Source of the DNA: CAG-611 sp964487215
GTDB lineage: Bacteria; Bacillota_I; Bacilli_A; RF39; UBA660
Assembly: GCA_964487215.1 (NCBI GenBank)
Contig: CAZAPU010000052.1
Coordinates: 1-5,263, forward strand
Reading direction: 5' to 3'
Length of the DNA stretch: 5,263 bases
The notes under the pieces were generated by a model that was given only the letters and a program-made list of their open reading frames with translations, ran no database searches and was not told the origin of the DNA. Every line of letters begins with the position of its first letter. The first letter of the stretch is position 1. Shown here in pieces: positions 1 to 5,263 of this stretch. A program made the position numbers and the translations under genes.

Positions 1-790
1 CTGCATTTGCCCACATTCCCTTTGTTTCTCCGCTTGTTGCATAACTATACCATTGATTGATAGAATTATGATTTGACTTATCTGCTATTACCCAGTTTGT
101 TCCATTATATCTTACTGGTACCATTCCTGTTACTAAATCTGGTTTATTGGCTCCACTTGTATCTAAATTATTTTCACCCGTTTCAATATTTATTTCAAAA
201 CTATATGATCCTCCAAAAATTTCAGTAGTTTGTGTTTTTCCAGTTGTAGTGGTATTAGTGGATGTTGTAGCACTACTACTTAACCAGGTTTTCAATTGAT
301 ATTGATGAGTTTGTGATAATGAATTAGGTACTAATATAAAATCACTATTATATAGGTAATATTCGTTATAATATATATTTTTTGCTGTTAATTCACTAAT
401 AGATACAGGTCCATAAGTATTGCTATTAGTAATATCACTTAAATAAACTTTAACTTTGCTATCATCGATAGTGTTATTTGGATCTAAAGTTAAATATATA
501 TAATAAGGTGCTACTTGATTTGCTGAACTAGTTGCAGTTACTGAAAAATCAAAACTACTTCCATTAGTTATACCGTTTTCATCGGTCATTACTTCTGCAT
601 TGTTAATTGTTATACCAGATGCAGCTTCTTGTAAATTCAATGTAAAACTAGCAGTTTGAATTGTTTGTCCTTTTTCTCCATGAAGTATAAAGGTATAATA
701 TGCATAAGTTATACCTACTATGAGTAATATAAGTATAATTACAAACAATACTAATCTTAGTATTTTATTGTTTTTTTCTTCATTTTTCAT
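1..790 (-). CDS. Membrane-anchored surface protein with beta-rich ectodomain, C-terminus cut off by window edge
   Basis: An open frame starts at ATG 790-788 and runs without a stop to the window edge, giving 263 complete residues; the 3' end is missing. The start is supported by a Shine-Dalgarno site (796-802) and a promoter just upstream. Residues 1-12 are a short, charged, Lys/Asn/Glu-rich tail, and residues 13-31 are one hydrophobic helix ending in GITYAYY, so an N-terminal anchor or signal segment is expected with the rest outside the cell. Residues about 43-202 look like beta sandwich (QTASFTLNL, FDFSVTAT, YYIYLTL, YQLKTWL, SYSFEINI) and are interrupted by a Thr/Ser-rich stretch at 171-189. 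The layout recalls TasA/camelysin-like, SipW-associated proteins. Residues 217-263 (PDLVTGMVPVRY, NWVIADKS, QWYSY, MWANA) resemble a Trp-rich module that I recall from large surface proteins of uncultured gut Bacillota. Function is unknown. Family placement is from memory of sequence style, not a search. Confidence 0.8.
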   Translation of the reverse strand, partial: MKNEEKNNKILRLVLFVIILILLIVGITYAYYTFILHGEKGQTIQTASFTLNLQEAASGITINNAEVMTDENGITNGSSFDFSVTATSSANQVAPYYIYLTLDPNNTIDDSKVKVYLSDITNSNTYGPVSISELTAKNIYYNEYYLYNSDFILVPNSLSQTHQYQLKTWLSSSATTSTNTTTTGKTQTTEIFGGSYSFEINIETGENNLDTSGANKPDLVTGMVPVRYNGTNWVIADKSNHNSINQWYSYATSGETKGMWANA

Positions 791-795
791 AACAA

Positions 796-802
796 TCACC
801 CT
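796..802 (-). promoter_or_regulatory. Shine-Dalgarno site of the surface-protein gene
   Basis: The minus strand reads AGGGTGA, five bases before ATG 790-788. It matches the GGTGA part of the canonical AGGAGGTGA and fixes the start codon of the surface-protein gene. The nearest in-frame downstream ATG is at codon 68, past the membrane helix, so no nearby alternative competes. Confidence 0.7.
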
Positions 803-816
803 ATTCTTATATTTTT

Positions 817-845
817 ATAATAACATTTTTAATAAAGTTAGTAAA
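817..845 (-). promoter_or_regulatory. Sigma-A-like promoter with extended -10, driving the surface-protein gene
   Basis: On the minus strand a -35-like TTTACT (845-840) is followed by a 17-base spacer and a -10-like TATTAT (822-817). The -10 is preceded by TG one base away (825-824), making an extended -10. Transcription would start near 810, leaving a leader of about 20 bases that holds the Shine-Dalgarno site at 796-802. The promoter lies in the 66-base gap behind queH, and its -35 touches the end of the queH terminator. The surface gene is therefore probably transcribed separately from the xer-mur-queH unit. The call rests on consensus match and spacing only. Confidence 0.55.
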
Positions 846-846
846 T

Positions 847-872
847 AAAAAATCACTTATTCAAGTGATTTT
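847..872 (-). terminator. Intrinsic terminator at the end of queH, overlapping its coding sequence
   Basis: On the minus strand AAAATCACTT (872-863) is followed by the loop GAAT (862-859) and AAGTGATTTT (858-849), a perfect 10-base stem with a 4-base loop. A T-run (852-847) follows. The stem has only two G-C pairs, so it is weak for a terminator, but its symmetry and T-tract at the end of the gene cluster support the call. The upstream arm is made by the last codons of queH and the TAA stop (859-857) sits at the loop and 3' arm. A translating ribosome would cover the hairpin, so termination could be sensitive to release at the queH stop. Confidence 0.7.
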
Positions 873-1465
873 GTTTCTAATGAATATTTACATCCACAAT
901 AATCTTGTCTATATAAATTATATTGTTTAGAAAATTCAATTGATTTTTTATATCCATCTTTCTTTTTAAAATCAGAAAACAAGTATTTTACATTATATTT
1001 TTTTTCTAACTCAATACCTATTTCATTGATTATTCTACTGTTTTTATAAGGACTCACAGATAATGTTGTTGTAAAATAATCAAAATTATTTTTTTTAGCA
1101 AGTTCAGCTGTTTTTTCTAATCTTAGTTTATAACAAAGATGACATCTATAACCACCTTCAAGATCATTTTCATAACCTTTTGCTATATCATCATATTCTT
1201 TCTGATTGTATTCTACATCTAATATTTTTATTTTATTATTAAACATTTCTTTTATTAGTCTTTTTTGTTCATCAAATCTTTTTAGATATTCTTCTTTTGG
1301 ATATATATTAGGATTATAATAAACAATAGTAATAATAAAATATTTACTTAAATAATCTAATACTGAACTACTGCAAGGTCCACAACAAGAATGTAATAAT
1401 AGTGTAGAATTTGGTTTTATGTTTTCTAATTGTTTTTCTAATTCAAGTTGATAATTAATATTCAT
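857..1465 (-). CDS. queH: QueH, epoxyqueuosine reductase (tRNA queuosine synthesis)
   Basis: QueH (DUF208 / COG1636 family) catalyses the last step of queuosine synthesis, reducing epoxyqueuosine to queuosine at the wobble position (34) of GUN-anticodon tRNAs in the cytoplasm. It is the cobalamin-independent alternative to QueG and uses metal centres bound by conserved cysteines. The 202-residue protein shows the family pattern: CCGPC at 27-31, YYNPNIYP at 49-56, RCHLCY at 107-112, the TTTLSVSPYKN segment at 132-142 and YCGC at 189-192. All expected cysteines (27, 28, 31, 108, 111, 190, 192) are present, so the enzyme should be active. Length is normal for the family. The ATG at 1465-1463 overlaps the end of murF by 11 bases and has a GGAG site ten bases upstream inside murF, which suggests coupled translation. 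It is the last gene of the cluster, closed by a terminator. No other queuosine gene is in the window. Confidence 0.93.
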   Translation of the reverse strand: MNINYQLELEKQLENIKPNSTLLLHSCCGPCSSSVLDYLSKYFIITIVYYNPNIYPKEEYLKRFDEQKRLIKEMFNNKIKILDVEYNQKEYDDIAKGYENDLEGGYRCHLCYKLRLEKTAELAKKNNFDYFTTTLSVSPYKNSRIINEIGIELEKKYNVKYLFSDFKKKDGYKKSIEFSKQYNLYRQDYCGCKYSLETKSLE

Positions 1466-2828
1466 TTTCCAAATACTCCACTACTTTATCTAATTGTATT
1501 CCATGAGATGCTTTAATAAGTATTGTATCATTTTCTAATAATATATTTTTTATATTTTTTATTACATCTTCATAATTATTATAATGATATGTATTTTCCT
1601 TTTTAAAGTTTCTTTTTATTGCTTCATCTTCGATATACTTAGAAGAATCACCAACAGTTATTAATATATCAACATTGTTTTTTACATTACTTCCAATTAA
1701 TCTATGTATTTCTTCATTATATTTACCGGTTTCTAAAATATCTCCTAAAACTGCAACTTTTCTTGTGTTATATGTATTTAAAACAGTTAATGCAGAAATA
1801 ACACTATCAGCAGATGCATTATATGAGTCATCAATAATAGTTAAGTCTTTTTTATTAATAATTGTTAATCTTCCTTTAGTAAGTTCAAATGTTTTCAATC
1901 CTTCTTTTATAAGTTCAATGTCAATATTCATTTCTAATCCTACTAAAATAGCAGCCATAGCATTATATATATTATGTTTTGCTACTGATGGGATAGTAAA
2001 TTTTTCTTCTTTGTTATTTATTATTGCTATAAAATCTATTTTATTATCATTTATTTTATACTCTTTACAATATATATCATCTTCTATTGAAAAACCGTAA
2101 GTTAATAATTTATATTCTGTTTTTTTATTTTTTAATGTTTTTAATAGCTTATCATCTCCATTTACTATTAAAGTATTTTCTTTAGTAAATTTATTTGCTA
2201 TTTCCATCTTTGCCAGGAATATTCCTTCTTGATTTTCAAAATTTTCTATATGAGACATACCAATATTAGAAATTACTCCAATTGATGGATTAATTATGTT
2301 GGTAAAGTTCTGAATATCTCCTTTAAATGACATACCAAGTTCTAATACTCCTGCTTGATAAGTATTATCTAGATTGAATAATGTTTTTGGTATACCAATT
2401 TCATTATTTAAGTTACCTATATTTTTTAAAGTCTTATATTGCTTATTTAATACTGAATAAATTATATCTTTAGTGGATGTTTTACCTACACTACCAGTAA
2501 TGCCTATAAAAGGAATGTTAAACCTATTCCTATAATATCTAGCAATATTTCCTAATGCAATAGTAGTGTTTTTTACAATAATAAGATTAATATCTTCTTT
2601 ATCAAATTTATGATTTTCATCAATAAGAAAATTTCTGCAACCGTTATTATAAGCTGTTTTCATAAATTTATGTCCATCATGGGTTTCACCAATTATTGGA
2701 ATAAATAATGAATTTTTTGTAACTTCTCTATCATCAATAACTATCTTTTCTACTACATTGTTTTCTATTTTATTAAAAAATATTCCATTTGTACTTTCTC
2801 GAATTTCTTCAATAGTAATCTTTTCCAT
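1455..2828 (-). CDS. murF: MurF, UDP-MurNAc-tripeptide:D-Ala-D-Ala ligase
   Basis: MurF is the cytoplasmic ATP-dependent ligase that joins D-Ala-D-Ala to UDP-MurNAc-tripeptide, completing the pentapeptide precursor of peptidoglycan. The 457 residues match the usual three-domain layout. The N-terminal substrate domain has VIDDREV (30-36) and GETHDGHKF (47-55). The central ATPase domain has the P-loop GITGSVGKTST (109-119), NIGNLNNEIGIPKT (136-149), LELGM (162-166), NIGMSH (188-193) and LAKMEI (205-210), whose K207 is the likely carbamylated lysine. HNIYNAMAA (285-293) and GRL (319-321) lead to the C-terminal domain with IDDSYNASADS (332-342), VLGDILETG (360-368) and KASHG (439-443). DDSYNA plus VLGD and the ending favour MurF over MurE or MurD. 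The ATG lies five bases after a perfect AGGAGG and nine bases after the murE stop. Its end overlaps queH. No key motif is missing. Confidence 0.93.
   Translation of the reverse strand: MEKITIEEIRESTNGIFFNKIENNVVEKIVIDDREVTKNSLFIPIIGETHDGHKFMKTAYNNGCRNFLIDENHKFDKEDINLIIVKNTTIALGNIARYYRNRFNIPFIGITGSVGKTSTKDIIYSVLNKQYKTLKNIGNLNNEIGIPKTLFNLDNTYQAGVLELGMSFKGDIQNFTNIINPSIGVISNIGMSHIENFENQEGIFLAKMEIANKFTKENTLIVNGDDKLLKTLKNKKTEYKLLTYGFSIEDDIYCKEYKINDNKIDFIAIINNKEEKFTIPSVAKHNIYNAMAAILVGLEMNIDIELIKEGLKTFELTKGRLTIINKKDLTIIDDSYNASADSVISALTVLNTYNTRKVAVLGDILETGKYNEEIHRLIGSNVKNNVDILITVGDSSKYIEDEAIKRNFKKENTYHYNNYEDVIKNIKNILLENDTILIKASHGIQLDKVVEYLENEY
1476..1480 (-). promoter_or_regulatory. Shine-Dalgarno site of queH inside murF
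   Basis: The minus strand reads TGGAG within the last codons of murF, ten bases before the queH ATG at 1465-1463. Together with the 11-base overlap between murF and queH this supports the chosen queH start and translational coupling. A second, weaker purine run (GGAAA) immediately before the ATG is too close to serve. Confidence 0.55.
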
Positions 2829-2833
2829 AACAA

Positions 2834-2839
2834 CCTCCT
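2834..2839 (-). promoter_or_regulatory. Shine-Dalgarno site of murF, overlapping the murE stop
   Basis: The minus strand reads TAGGAGG, in which TAG (2840-2838) is the murE stop and AGGAGG (2839-2834) is a full-consensus Shine-Dalgarno site. It sits five bases before the murF ATG. The stop and ribosome-binding site share two bases, so a ribosome terminating on murE sits on the murF initiation region. This implies coupled, roughly equal production of the two ligases. Confidence 0.85.
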
Positions 2840-4301
2840 AATTAGTTATTTTTGAAATTTGTTCCTCAACAACTTTCATATCAGATTTATAATCTATATA
2901 TTGAGTTCCAATAAGTTGGTAAGTTTCATCACCTTTTCCAATTATTGCAATAACATCTTCTGATTTTGCATCATTTATTGCTTTTATTATAGCTAATTCT
3001 CTATCTTCTATTATTTCATATTCTTTATTATATTGTCTTAAATCAACTGCTATTTCTTCACATATATCGATAACAGATTTTGATGCAGGATCTTCTGCTG
3101 TTAAATATACATAATTTGCATATTCTCCACATAAATCTGCAACTTCTTTTCTTCTATTAAATGCTTTTTCTCCTGGACAACCTACAACTACTTTCAGATT
3201 ATGATTTGGATAATCTTCAATTAATGATTTAAATAAACTTTCTATTGATAATTTATTATGTGCATAATCTACAATTATAGGACAAATACCATTATTATAA
3301 ATTGTCATTCTACCAGGTACAACAGTTTTATATAATCCTTTATATATATCTTCATAAGGAATATTTAATTCTTTTGAAACAACAACTGCTGCAGCTGCAT
3401 TTATACAATTAAACTTACCATGTATTGTTATTTTATATTCTTCTATTTCATTATCATGTTCTATTTCAAATTTAGTACTTTCATTATTTTTTTCTATATT
3501 TTTGATTATATAATCACAATCATCAGTAAAACCAAATGTTACTATTTCTTTATCTTTTAACTGTTGAACAATATAATCATATTTATCAATTTGTTTAAAT
3601 AGAAATATTTTTTTACAATGTTTTAAAAACTCTATTTTACAATCAATATATTCTTTAAAATCAGCATGTTCATGTGGTGCAATATGATCTAATCCAATAT
3701 TTAAAAATACTCCTATTTCAAAGTTTAATCCATATATTCGATCTAATTTTACTGCTTGACTTGAAATTTCCATTACTACTTGTTTTAAATTAGATTCTTT
3801 TATTTCACTCATCATCTTTAATAATTCTAAGGAATCAGGTGTTGTATTATGTGATTTTCCATAACTTTTTCCAGTATAAAAATCTATGGTAGAAATATAT
3901 GCAGTTTTTTTATTTTGCCATTGATTAAATATATTATTGATAAAATAAGTTGTTGTTGTTTTTCCTTTAGTTCCAGTTATACCAATTTTATACAAATCTT
4001 CTCCTGTTTTATAAAATTTGTTTGCAATTACTGCAATAGCTTTTCTAATATCTTTTACTAAAATAGCGGGAATAGTGGCAAGTTCATATATTTTTTCCGA
4101 AACATATGCAGTAACTCCTTGTTCTATTGAATCATAAAGATATTGTTCTTTAAAATTAAATCCTTTACAAAAAAACAAGGTATTTTCTTTTATATCTAAC
4201 GAATTATAAGATATATGTGAAAAAAACATATTATTATTACTATCTTCATTAATTAATAAGTTTTCCTTTTTTAATATTTCAACGACTTCACTATATTTCA
4301 T
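2838..4301 (-). CDS. murE: MurE-type UDP-MurNAc-tripeptide synthetase, probably not meso-diaminopimelate specific
   Basis: MurE is the cytoplasmic ATP-dependent ligase adding the third amino acid (L-Lys, meso-diaminopimelate or another diamino acid) to UDP-MurNAc-L-Ala-D-Glu. The 487 residues show the P-loop GITGTKGKTTTT (107-118), NTTPDSLEL (152-160), MEISSQAVKLDR (177-188), NIGLDHIAPHEH (201-212) and DCKIEF (220-225) with K222 as likely carbamylated lysine. Further on are GKFNCINAAAA (295-305), PGRM (329-332), VDYAHNKLSIESL (344-356), GCPGEKAFNRRKEV (374-387) and GKGDETYQ (455-462). The TTP, EISS and DYAH motifs identify MurE rather than MurF. The specificity loop reads EDPA (403-406), not the DNPR of diaminopimelate enzymes, so L-lysine or a similar amino acid is the better guess. 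The N-terminal DSR signature is replaced by YNS (32-34), and the usual GKGHE is GKGDE. The ATG follows a strong AAGGAG, and murF follows nine bases after the stop. Identity as MurE is firm; its amino-acid choice is inferred. Confidence 0.92.
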   Translation of the reverse strand: MKYSEVVEILKKENLLINEDSNNNMFFSHISYNSLDIKENTLFFCKGFNFKEQYLYDSIEQGVTAYVSEKIYELATIPAILVKDIRKAIAVIANKFYKTGEDLYKIGITGTKGKTTTTYFINNIFNQWQNKKTAYISTIDFYTGKSYGKSHNTTPDSLELLKMMSEIKESNLKQVVMEISSQAVKLDRIYGLNFEIGVFLNIGLDHIAPHEHADFKEYIDCKIEFLKHCKKIFLFKQIDKYDYIVQQLKDKEIVTFGFTDDCDYIIKNIEKNNESTKFEIEHDNEIEEYKITIHGKFNCINAAAAVVVSKELNIPYEDIYKGLYKTVVPGRMTIYNNGICPIIVDYAHNKLSIESLFKSLIEDYPNHNLKVVVGCPGEKAFNRRKEVADLCGEYANYVYLTAEDPASKSVIDICEEIAVDLRQYNKEYEIIEDRELAIIKAINDAKSEDVIAIIGKGDETYQLIGTQYIDYKSDMKVVEEQISKITN

Positions 4302-4307
4302 AAATTT

Positions 4308-4313
4308 CTCCTT
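4308..4313 (-). promoter_or_regulatory. Shine-Dalgarno site of murE, overlapping the xer stop
   Basis: The minus strand reads TAAAGGAG, in which TAA (4315-4313) is the stop of the recombinase gene and AAGGAG (4313-4308) is the Shine-Dalgarno site. It sits six bases before the murE ATG at 4301-4299. The site fixes the murE start and ties its translation to that of the recombinase gene. Confidence 0.8.
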
Positions 4314-5209
4314 TAAATTTGTTTATTGTTCCTTGGATGTGTTTTTAAATAAGTATTTCTTAGTTGATCATTTGTTATATGTGTATATACTTGTGTTGCT
4401 TTTAATGACTCGTGTCCTAAAAGTTCTTGTACACTAGATATATCACAACCTTCATTTAATAAATGAGTTGCAAATGTATGCCTAATGGTATGAGGAGTAA
4501 CATTTGTTTTAATACTTGTTTTAGAAATTGCTTTCTTTATAATTAATTCTACTCCTTTTTCCGTAAGTTTTGTACTTTTATTATTAATAAATAAATAATT
4601 ATTATTTTTACCCTTTAATAAATTAATTCTTCCTTGATTTAAATAAATATCTAAATATTCTTTTGCATAACTACCAAAATACACTATTCTTTCTTTATTA
4701 CCTTTACCAAGTACTTTAATGCTATGATCTTGAAAGTTTAAATCATTTATCTTGATATTTACAAGTTCTCCAACTCTTAATCCTGTAGCATATAATAATT
4801 CTAATATTGTTCTATCTCTTTGTCCATATTTATCACTTAAATCAAATACTTCAAATAGTTCTTCAAGCTCATTATAATATAAAAACTTAGGTAATAGTTT
4901 GTCTTTTTTTGGCAAACTTGCTAAAGCAAATGGATTTTTTTCTATTATATGATTAAATGCTAAGTATTTGTAAAAACTTCTACTACTACTTATTCTTCTA
5001 GCAATGGTATTTTTACTATATTTTTTTTCATCTAAATAATTATAAAAAAATCTAATATCTGAATATTGTATACTTTTAAAATCAATATTCTCTTTTTTAA
5101 AATATTGTTCGAGTAATTTTAAATCTTCTTCATAATTATCAATAGTACAATTAGAATAATTTTTTTGATTTTTTAAATAATTAAGAAAATTATTTATATA
5201 TTTCTCCAT
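4313..5209 (-). CDS. xerC: XerC/XerD-type tyrosine recombinase
   Basis: This is a site-specific tyrosine recombinase of the Xer family, whose members resolve chromosome dimers at dif sites during cell division. It has 298 residues, the normal Xer size. An N-terminal SAM-like core-binding domain spans about 1-85 (TIDNYEEDL 22-30, KNTIARRISSSRSFYKYL 66-83), and the catalytic domain about 105-292. The full active-site set is visible: R145 in ATGLRVGEL (141-149), K169 in LGKGNKER (167-174), H240 and R243 in HTIRHTFATHLL (240-251), H266 in LLGHESL (263-269) and the nucleophile Y275 in YTH (275-277). The ending LRNTYLKTHPR (283-293) is typical of XerC/XerD and argues against a phage integrase. The ATG is preceded at five bases by GGTGG. 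The gene heads the cluster and its stop forms part of the murE ribosome-binding site. XerC and XerD cannot be told apart safely here, so the symbol is provisional. No dif-like site was identified. Confidence 0.88.
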   Translation of the reverse strand: MEKYINNFLNYLKNQKNYSNCTIDNYEEDLKLLEQYFKKENIDFKSIQYSDIRFFYNYLDEKKYSKNTIARRISSSRSFYKYLAFNHIIEKNPFALASLPKKDKLLPKFLYYNELEELFEVFDLSDKYGQRDRTILELLYATGLRVGELVNIKINDLNFQDHSIKVLGKGNKERIVYFGSYAKEYLDIYLNQGRINLLKGKNNNYLFINNKSTKLTEKGVELIIKKAISKTSIKTNVTPHTIRHTFATHLLNEGCDISSVQELLGHESLKATQVYTHITNDQLRNTYLKTHPRNNKQI

Positions 5210-5214
5210 TTATA

Positions 5215-5219
5215 CCACC
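5215..5219 (-). promoter_or_regulatory. Shine-Dalgarno site of the recombinase gene
   Basis: The minus strand reads GGTGG, five bases before ATG 5209-5207. It is a weaker match than those of murE and murF but well spaced. An ATG immediately upstream (5221-5219) is in frame but meets TAA after three codons, so it cannot extend the recombinase. Confidence 0.6.
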
Positions 5220-5263
5220 ATATTAATTTTATCAAATAATTAAATTAATTGCTACTGTTACTA

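Noticed and set aside
791..872. A phase-variable (invertible) promoter for the surface gene, suggested by the inverted repeat beside it and a tyrosine recombinase in the window.
   Set aside because: The repeat is a single compact hairpin with a 4-base loop and T-run, which is a terminator. No second copy flanks the other side of the promoter, and the recombinase looks like a housekeeping Xer.
998..1096. Runs of eight identical bases in queH (998-1005 and 1089-1096), and one in the recombinase (5021-5028), as programmed slippage sites or frameshifts.
   Set aside because: The reading frames stay open with intact family motifs on both sides of each run. Lys/Asn/Phe codons in AT-rich DNA produce such runs routinely.
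1675..2100. A 141-codon open frame on the plus strand opposite murF.
   Set aside because: It lies entirely inside murF, which has all family motifs. Its hydrophobic, Ser/Leu/Ile-rich product is what the antisense of AT-rich coding sequence gives, and I see no matching ribosome-binding site or domain.
5226..5234. A TG-A-TAAAAT extended -10-like sequence on the minus strand upstream of the recombinase.
   Set aside because: It has no recognisable -35, and its predicted start near 5219 would leave a leader of only about ten bases, beginning at the Shine-Dalgarno site itself. The true promoter may lie beyond the window.
5222..5249. An 8-base inverted repeat made only of A and T, spaced by 12 bases, ahead of the recombinase gene.
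   Set aside because: Such repeats arise often by chance in sequence this AT-rich. It has no G-C pairs and no clear T-run, so it is not convincing as a terminator, operator or recombination site.
5232..5262. Possible tail of an upstream minus-strand gene, open in two frames and ending at TAA 5247-5245 or TGA 5234-5232.
   Set aside because: Only five to nine codons are visible in either frame, so neither can be told from random sequence.

Overview
The window is a low-G+C (roughly a quarter G+C by eye) stretch of bacterial chromosome in which every recognisable gene lies on the minus strand, so transcription runs from position 5263 towards 1. All tryptophans in the predicted proteins are encoded by TGG and all visible stops are TAA or TAG, so there is no sign of TGA recoding. 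The base composition, strong Shine-Dalgarno sites, two peptidoglycan (Mur) ligases and the type of surface protein at the left edge suggest a low-G+C Bacillota. An uncultured, animal- or gut-associated member of the Bacilli (RF39/Erysipelotrichia-like) is my best guess. It is not a wall-less Mycoplasma. This placement is inference.

Layout in the direction of transcription: (1) 5209-4313, a complete XerC/XerD-type tyrosine recombinase; (2) 4301-2838, a MurE-type UDP-MurNAc-tripeptide synthetase; (3) 2828-1455, MurF, which adds D-Ala-D-Ala; (4) 1465-857, QueH, the cobalamin-independent epoxyqueuosine reductase of tRNA queuosine synthesis; (5) an intrinsic terminator that uses the last codons of queH as its stem, then a sigma-A-like extended -10 promoter; (6) 790 to beyond position 1, the first 263 residues of a membrane-anchored, probably extracellular beta-rich protein that runs off the window.

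Genes 1-4 form one compact unit. The xer and murE stop codons are built into the Shine-Dalgarno site of the following gene, and murF and queH overlap by 11 bases. MurE and MurF act consecutively in the cytoplasm, taking UDP-MurNAc-dipeptide to the tripeptide and then the pentapeptide. The recombinase and QueH have no biochemical link to that pathway and appear to be housekeeping genes sharing the transcript.

I found no CRISPR array, insertion sequence, tRNA, rRNA, riboswitch or defence system, and no convincing new multi-gene system. The points most worth a second look are the MurE amino-acid-specificity motif (EDPA instead of DNPR), the truncated surface protein with its own promoter, and the very compact arrangement of stops, Shine-Dalgarno sites and the terminator.
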